From Geodermatophilus obscurus DSM 43160 (GTDB taxonomy: Bacteria; Actinomycetota; Actinomycetes; Mycobacteriales; Geodermatophilaceae): 64,000 nucleotides of DNA. Location of the stretch: the NCBI RefSeq assembly GCF_000025345.1, contig NC_013757.1, forward strand, positions 2,976,001-3,040,000, in the 5' to 3' direction. The notes under the pieces were generated by a model. The model was not told the DNA's origin. It worked only from the letters and a program-made list of their open reading frames with translations, and did no database searches. The position numbers were made by a program, and so were the translations under genes. Below, in pieces: positions 59,009 through 64,000 of the stretch. Within the stretch, counting starts at the first letter, position 1; each line of letters opens with the position of its first letter.

Positions 59009-59047
59009 CCACTCAGGGCGTCCGGCTCGACCGGACGCCCTGAGTGG
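59009..59047 (+). terminator. Strong hairpin after the BCCT gene
   Basis: A perfect 17-base stem, CCACTCAGGGCGTCCGG at 59009-59025 and its complement at 59031-59047, with a 5-base loop. It starts 18 bases after the stop. There is no clear T-run, as is common in high-GC actinobacteria. Confidence 0.75.
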
Positions 59048-59143
59048 TACTGCGACGACCTCCTGGCGCCACGTCGGTGCGGGATCGGACAGCGAGGGCG
59101 GGGGGACGGGCGCCAGGGGGTGGAGCAAGCCCCGATCGTCCCG

Positions 59144-59356
59144 TGCAGATCACCCTGCCGCTGCTCGAGGTGTTCGTGCGCGGCGGAGCGATCAAGTCGA
59201 GCTGGTACGGCGGCTGCCTGTCCTCCCGGGGCTTCCCGATGCTGGTCGACCTCTACCGGCAGGGCCGAGGCCCTCGGCCTCGATGACCTCGAGAAGGCCT
59301 TCGACGACCTGCGCCGGTGCAAGGTGCTGCGCTCGGTCGTGATGTTGGACGAGTGA
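59144..59356 (+). pseudogene. mscR: mscR C-terminal fragment (third copy)
   Basis: [36 protein letters not shown] and, after a frameshift, LDDLEKAFDDLRR with KVLRSVVMLDE match the last 70 residues of MscR. The N-terminal five sixths are missing. It is the start of a third, degraded mscR-MBL cassette. Confidence 0.85.
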
Positions 59357-59431
59357 GCGGCCTTGTGAGCTCACTGGTGAGAACGGCAGCGCCGCTCGCG
59401 GGCCGACGAGCACCCCCGGCGAGGTGGACGC

Positions 59432-59937
59432 ATGACCGCCCGAATCGACAAGATCGTGGTCTCCGGTGTCTTCAGCCTCGACGGCCAGGACGTCGACGTC
59501 GACGACAACGTCTGGCTGGTCGGCAACTCCCTGCTGGTCAGCGGGACGGGAGGGCACCGTCCTGGTTGACCCGTCCCTCGAGGTCGGCCGGCGCGGTGGG
59601 CCGCACGCGACGTCGAGCTCATCGCCGTCACCCATGCACACGAGGACCACGTCGCGGGGCTCCACCTGTTCCCGGAGGTGCCGGTCGTCGCCCACCCCGC
59701 GGAGGCGCGGCCGTCCGCGACCCCGAGACGCTGCTCGCGGGGTTCGGCATGGCGGCCGCCGACGCCGATGACTACCGCCGGCAGCTCGACGAGACCTTCC
59801 ACCTGACCGGTCACGAGCGGGTGGACACTGTCGACGAGGGCGCGGTGCTCGACCTCGGGCGGCGCATAGTGACCGTGAAGACCCTCACCACGGAGACCTC
59901 GTGGACGGCACCCTACCGGCCGGTGCCCGCCATGACC
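59432..59937 (+). pseudogene. Chimeric MBL-fold pseudogene
   Basis: It starts like the mscR-linked MBL proteins ([20 protein letters not shown], then DDNVWLVG), then switches in mid-sequence to the second MBL family (NSLLVSG, HAHEDHVAGLHLFPEVPVVA, LLAGFGMAAADADDYRRQLD) seen at 40443. Several frameshifts follow. An internal deletion that removed the MTHFR-like gene explains the join, since copy 1 has the order MBL, MTHFR, MBL. Confidence 0.8.
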
Positions 59938-60820
59938 TGACCGACGAGTAGTGGGCGATCCTCGCCTCGGTGCTGGAGTCGCTGCTGCGGTCGGCAAGAA
60001 GTCAGGTAGACCCGGCGCTGGACGTTGCGGCAGTTGATCGACGGCATCCGGTTCCGCACCCGGACCGGTTGTCCGTGGCGGGACGTGCCCGAGCGCTACG
60101 GCACCTGGCAGTCGGTCTACGGGCTGTTCCGCGCCTGGCAGCTGGCCGGCCGGTGGGCGGCGATCCTCACCGACCTGCAGGCGATCAGTGCCGAGGCCGG
60201 ACTGATCGAGGGGGTGGTGTCAGTGGACTCCACGATCAACCGGGCCCACCAGCACGCCGCCGGCGCCCGCCGCCATCCCGAGACCCAGGTCGAGCCGCCG
60301 ATCGGGGAGCCGGCCAACCACGCACTCGGCCGCTCCCGCGGCGGGCTGACGACGAAGGTGCACCCGGCCAGCGAGCAGGGCCGCAAGACGCTGGCCACCA
60401 CGCTCACGGCAGGGCAGGCCGCCGACAGCCCGCAGTTCACCGCCGTGCTCGGCCGGATCCGGGTACCGCGGCGGTCCGGGCCGAGCCGGCCGCGCACCGC
60501 CCGGACCGGGTGCTGGGCGACAAGGCCTACTCGTCCCGGGGCAACCGGGCCTATCTACGCCGGCGCGGCATCCCGGCGACCATCCCGATCAAGGCCGATC
60601 AGCAGGCCCACCGGTGGCAGAGGGATCGGCCGACGGGCGCCCGCCGACGTTCGACTCCGCCCAGTACCGCCAGCGGCACGCGGTCGAGTGCGGCATCAAC
60701 CGGCACAAGCAGCACCGCGGCTTCGCCACCCGCTACGACAAGCTCGCCGTCCGATACGACGCCACCGTGGAGATCACCAACATCAACATCTGGCTGCGGG
60801 ACCTATCAAACAGGGCCTAG
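59938..60820 (+). pseudogene. IS5-family transposase relic
   Basis: An IS5-type transposase with an early in-frame stop and at least two frameshifts: LRQLIDGIRFRTRTGCPWRD and ERYGTWQSVYGLFRAWQLAG, GRSRGGLTTKVHPASEQG, then VLGDKAYSSRGNRAYLRRRG, and RHAVECGINRHKQHRGFATR and DATVEITNINIWL. Right after the stop CTATCAAACAGGGCC is a plausible element end. It is not related to the IS5 element at 49827. Confidence 0.8.
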
Positions 60821-61000
60821 TTGCCGTCAACGGTGACACCCTGCACGTCCGCACCGAACTCCGCGCCGTGCCGACGAAGAATTGCGCGGCGTAGCCGTCG
60901 GCAAACTCCGGGAGCACCTCGGTGAGCTCGGGGTGAATCGTCGCGCAGTGGTAGCACTCCATGAAGTTCTCGACGATGAACTCCCAGTTGGCCTGCACCG
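60816..61000 (-). pseudogene. Rieske oxygenase fragment
   Basis: VQANWEFIVENFMECYHCAT and TIHPELTEVLPEFADGYAAQ match residues around the iron site of the intact gene at 46635, followed after a frameshift by HGAEFGADVQGVTVDGN. The iron ligands are there but both ends are missing. It lies between an IS5 relic and the second iclR copy. Confidence 0.85.
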
Positions 61001-61042
61001 GGCGCCACCTCGACCATCACCGACGACAGCGCCCCCGCCGGG

Positions 61043-61843
61043 TCAGCGGGTCTGGCCGAAGAAGCCCAGCCTCCTGCTCAGCTCCTCAGCGCCCGACAGC
61101 ACCCGCCGGGCCAGCCTCGGGAAGTCCTCCGAGTCGATGCGGAAGGACGGCCCCGAGACGCTGAGGGCCGCGAACACGTCCCCATCCGCACCCCGGACGG
61201 GCGCGGCGAGGGCATTGAGCCCCACCTCGTACTCCTCGGCGGTGGCGGCCCAGCCCTGGTCGACGATCAGGTCGAGGTGTTGTCGCAGCACCTCGGGATC
61301 GCTGATCGTCGCGGGGGTGTAGCGCGGCAGCTCCCGGGACAGCACGTCCTTGCGGACCGCATCGGAGGCGTAGGCCAGCAGCACCTTGCCGCTGGAGGTG
61401 GCGTGCAGCGGGGTGCCCTGCCCCACCCAGTTGTGCGTGCTCAGCGCCGCCGGCCCGCGGGCCTGGCTGACGTTCACCGCACGGTCGCCGTCCAGGATGG
61501 CGATGTTGACCGTCTCCTGGAGGTCGGCGGCCAGCGCCTCGCAGATCGGCCGCCCCTCCCGGGCGATGTCCAACTGCGCCGCGGCCGCGCCGGCCAAGCG
61601 CACGACACCGAAGCCCAGCCGGTACTTGCCCCGATCGGCCAGCTGCTCGACGAAGCCCCGGCTCTCCAGCGCCGCCACCAACCGGAAGGCCGTGGACTTG
61701 TGCACCCCCAGCTCGGCGGCCACCTCCGTGACGCCGGCCTCACCGCACGCCGCCAGGATCTCCAGCACGCTCAGCGCACGGTCGACCGACTGGACCGCTA
61801 CGACCGAGCCCCGCGCTGCGCTCTCACCCTGCGGACCACTCAT
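61043..61843 (-). CDS. IclR-family regulator (duplicated, copy 2)
   Basis: The 266-residue product appears identical to that of the gene at 42340-43140, and the DNA differs at only a few silent positions that I can see (for example 42580 versus 61280 region, C to T). Domain layout is as described there. The copy is flanked by a Rieske fragment below and ferredoxin/reductase pseudogenes above. Both copies being intact suggests recent duplication and perhaps continued use. Confidence 0.92.
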   Translation of the reverse strand: MSGPQGESAARGSVVAVQSVDRALSVLEILAACGEAGVTEVAAELGVHKSTAFRLVAALESRGFVEQLADRGKYRLGFGVVRLAGAAAAQLDIAREGRPICEALAADLQETVNIAILDGDRAVNVSQARGPAALSTHNWVGQGTPLHATSSGKVLLAYASDAVRKDVLSRELPRYTPATISDPEVLRQHLDLIVDQGWAATAEEYEVGLNALAAPVRGADGDVFAALSVSGPSFRIDSEDFPRLARRVLSGAEELSRRLGFFGQTR

Positions 61844-61970
61844 GACCACAGCGTAGGTGGCGGACGGCAGGGTGCCCCGCGCCTCTTCACGCGGCAGGGA
61901 GCCGGAACCATGCTGTTGCGTCATCGGCAAAAGTCGCGAGTCTGGCAACGATGACGACCCCGGAGCGTTC

Positions 61971-62290
61971 ATGCTCCCGGTCTGTCCCACGACCGCGCTG
62001 CCGCCCGGCGAGGCGACCCGAGTCGAGGCCGACGAGCCCATCGCCGTCTTCAACGTCGACGTCGCGGTCTACACCATCGACGACACGTGCACCCACCAGG
62101 ACGCCTCGCTGGCCGACGGCTGGCTGGACGGCTGCGCCGTGGAGTGCCCGCTGCACGCCTCCTGCTTTGACCTGCGCACCGGGAAGGTCTCCGGCCCGCC
62201 CGCCAAGACACCCGTCCGCACCACCGGGTCGTCGGGTGGGACGGCATGGTCTACGTGCAGCCCGCGGCCGCCGCGGACGGTGCCGCATGA
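61971..62290 (+). pseudogene. Rieske-type ferredoxin, frameshifted
   Basis: A [2Fe-2S] Rieske ferredoxin: EADEPIAVFNVDVAVYTIDD, the cluster motif CTHQDASLADGWLDG and CPLHASCFDLRTGKVSGPPA. The last part (HRVVGWDGMVYVQPA) lies in a different frame, so a one-base change disrupts the end after KTPVRT. Cluster ligands are complete; a protein ending early is conceivable, but the shift looks like decay. A GGAG site precedes the ATG. Confidence 0.75.
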
Positions 62291-62461
62291 GCCCGACGAT
62301 CGCCGTGGTCGGGGTCTCCCTGGCCGGCCTCCCGCGGTCGGTCTGGACCACTTCGACCGCACGGTGCTCCTCCACGACGGCACCGAGGTCCGGGCTGGTC
62401 GACGCCCGCCGCCAGTTGCGCGCGGCCGTACTGACGCAGTCGTGACCGCCGACCGGGCCTG
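62287..62461 (+). pseudogene. Ferredoxin reductase fragment
   Basis: MSPTIAVVGVSLAGL is the start of a BphA4-like FAD-dependent ferredoxin reductase, immediately after the ferredoxin (overlapping ATGA). It then jumps to LDHFDRTVLLHDGTEVRAGR, a later piece of the same family, in another frame. Most of the gene is deleted. Confidence 0.65.
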
Positions 62462-63000
62462 ACCGCCCGCGGCGGGACCGCGCGGCGCCCGGGTCACCCG
62501 CCTCTGCGGTGGTCCACCGGCAGCGGTCGCCCAGGGGAGGTCGGCCGCTCCCCCGCGCCGCCGGGCACGAGCACGCGGCCGGCCGGCGCCCGAGCCCCCC
62601 GGTCCACGCCCCGTGAGCGCCCACGCCCGAGCCGGCCCGGACGTCCGGCGCGCAGGCGGTGTGGCGCCGCCCCTGAGTGCACGGGCTGGCCTGGCGGCAC
62701 GCCGGGACCCGCCGGTGCGCGGGGAGCTCGCGTCGTCCGGACTGCGGACGTCTCAGGAGTGCAACGGCAGGGGCCGGGTCCGCACGGCGTCGCCGACCGG
62801 GTCGGGCCTCAGCTGGCTCGCTCCGCACAGCCGGACCGCTGCCCGGTCACCGTCCCCGCAGGGCCACGACCCCGCCCGTCGCGCCGGTGCCCCGTCGGGA
62901 CGGCCGACCGCGCCGGCCCCCGACTCGCACACCGCGCTGCGCCGCGACCGGGCCGCGCCGGCCTACCGGGCCCGGTGTGTGAACAGCCCCCGACACGGCA
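62462..63000. other. No recognisable gene
   Basis: About 540 bases of very GC-rich sequence between the reductase relic and the terminator of the second BCCT gene. I find no frame with a start site and domain. Confidence 0.5.
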
Positions 63001-63052
63001 GAGCCTCCCGGCACCGGGAGCCGCAGACAGCAGCTCCGGTGCCGGGAGGCTC
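63001..63052 (-). terminator. Strong hairpin after the second BCCT gene
   Basis: GAGCCTCCCGGCACCGG (63001-63017) pairs perfectly with 63036-63052, a 17-base stem with an 18-base loop, starting 66 bases after the transporter stop on the minus strand. Confidence 0.75.
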
Positions 63053-63118
63053 CTCCCGCCGGCCGGCCCCCTGCAGGTCCCGCCGCGAGCCGCGCGAGCG
63101 GGGGCAGGGGGGGTCCGC

Positions 63119-64000
63119 TCAGTCGCGCGGGTCCAACGGACGACCGATGACCTCCGCCCGGGGCTGGGCGGGTGCAGGGACGGCCGCGGTCCCCTCCGGC
63201 GCCACGAAGTTGCCGTTGGGGCTGCTGGACGACGGCTGGGCACCCGCCTCCGGGGACAGCCGCTCCGGCGTGGCCACGGCGTTGGGTGCCGCCGGGATCG
63301 GGGTCTTCTCCACGACGAGGACGAAGTCGTCGCCGTGGCGGGTGATGCCGTCGACGACGGCCTGCTCGATCGCCAGGGCGGCGTAGTTGCCGCGCAGGAC
63401 GAGCGGGTCGCGGCGCAGGTCCTTGACCAGGCTCACGGCCATCGCCGTCATCACCAGGGCGAAGGGCAGTGCCGCGATGATCGTCAAGTTCTGCAGCCCC
63501 GTCAGGGCCGCACCCTCCTCGCCGAGGAGCAGCATGATCGCTGCGACCGAGCCCATCACGACGCCCCAGAAGACGACGACCCAACGGCTGGGCTCCAGGG
63601 TGCCGCGCTGCGAGAGCGACCCCATGACGATCGAGGCCGCGTCCGCACCGGACACGAAGAAGATCGCCACGAGGATCATCACGAGCACGGTCGCGGCGGT
63701 GGCCAGGGGGTACTGCCCCAGGACGGCGAACAGCTGCCCCTCCGTGGTGCCCTGACCGGCTACGTCCGCACCGTCGCGCTGGGCGGCGATCCCGGCGCCG
63801 CCGAAGATGGCGAACCACAGCAGGCTGACCAGGCTGGGCACCAGGAGCACACCCGTGACGAACTGGCGGATGGTGCGGCCGCGGCTGATCCGGGCGATGA
63901 ACAGGCCGACGAACGGCGTCCAGCTGATCCACCAGGCCCAGTAGAAGACCGTCCAGCCGCGCAGCCAGGTGGCCATCGGGTCACCGCCGGTGGCCTCCGT
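63119..64000 (-). CDS. BCCT-family transporter, C-terminal part
   Basis: About 293 residues, open to the window end. WTVFYWAWWISWTPFVGLFI and ARISRGRTIRQFV are the family signature, followed by the last four membrane segments (LVSLLWFAIFGGAGIAA and others) and a long hydrophilic tail of about 105 residues (TRHGDDFVLVVEKTPIPAAP and onward). It is related to but distinct from the transporter at 57257. It lies at the edge of the decayed region and looks intact as far as seen. Confidence 0.92.
   Translation of the reverse strand, partial: TEATGGDPMATWLRGWTVFYWAWWISWTPFVGLFIARISRGRTIRQFVTGVLLVPSLVSLLWFAIFGGAGIAAQRDGADVAGQGTTEGQLFAVLGQYPLATAATVLVMILVAIFFVSGADAASIVMGSLSQRGTLEPSRWVVVFWGVVMGSVAAIMLLLGEEGAALTGLQNLTIIAALPFALVMTAMAVSLVKDLRRDPLVLRGNYAALAIEQAVVDGITRHGDDFVLVVEKTPIPAAPNAVATPERLSPEAGAQPSSSSPNGNFVAPEGTAAVPAPAQPRAEVIGRPLDPRD

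Overview
This window comes from a high-GC actinobacterium. It carries mycothiol-type formaldehyde dehydrogenases, two DUF3040 proteins, a PucR regulator, GTG starts and strong codon-position GC bias. A Geodermatophilales- or Pseudonocardiales-like host is a guess. The core is a glycine betaine / dimethylglycine / sarcosine catabolic island with unusually complete one-carbon and folate machinery. Its right third is an eroded, IS-riddled partial duplicate of the same island.

Layout. 0-2.7 kb: the 3' end of a GbcA-type Rieske oxygenase, an IclR regulator and a GbcB-type reductase. 2.7-15.1 kb: ordinary genes, namely an HMA-VTT membrane protein beside a CsoR-like palindrome, an epimerase/ECF41 sigma pair, a TraR/DksA protein, a STAS protein, an alpha/beta hydrolase, a MalT-like LuxR regulator, a PucR regulator and two DUF3040 proteins. 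15.8-25.1 kb, all minus strand: ppsR-ppsA, then sdaA-purU-folC-pabBC. 25.2 kb: a GntR/FCD regulator. 26.1-37.5 kb: one long minus-strand operon, glyA-soxBDAG-dimethylglycine oxidase-fchA-folD-folP. 37.7-41.3 kb, plus strand: mscR, an MBL hydrolase, an MTHFR-like protein and a second MBL hydrolase. 41.6-62.5 kb: a second purU-sdaA pair, a second Rieske oxygenase and reductase, a second mscR-MBL pair, a truncated folP, a 39-codon glyA stub, two near-identical iclR genes, a BCCT transporter, and remnants of mscR, MBL, fchA and Rieske genes, all mixed with IS630, IS5, IS256, ISL3 and IS3-like elements. The window ends inside a second BCCT transporter.

How it works together (inferred from families). 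BCCT carriers import betaine. GbcA/GbcB remove the first methyl as formaldehyde. Dimethylglycine oxidase and heterotetrameric sarcosine oxidase release the other two as methylene-THF. GlyA joins glycine and methylene-THF into serine, SdaA makes pyruvate, and PpsA makes PEP for gluconeogenesis. Surplus C1 leaves through FolD, FchA and PurU as formate, or as formaldehyde through mycothiol-dependent MscR. FolP, FolC and PabBC could enlarge the folate pool.

The most distinctive signal is a shared 20-bp element (core TGGTATATCAG) at four places: before ppsR-ppsA, before sdaA, before glyA, and before the duplicated glyA stub. In all four it sits just downstream of the -10 of a sigma-A-like promoter. 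This suggests one repressor, most simply the encoded GntR/FCD protein, controls the route from betaine to PEP. The folD product also lacks the cyclohydrolase lysine, while a dedicated cyclohydrolase (FchA) overlaps it.
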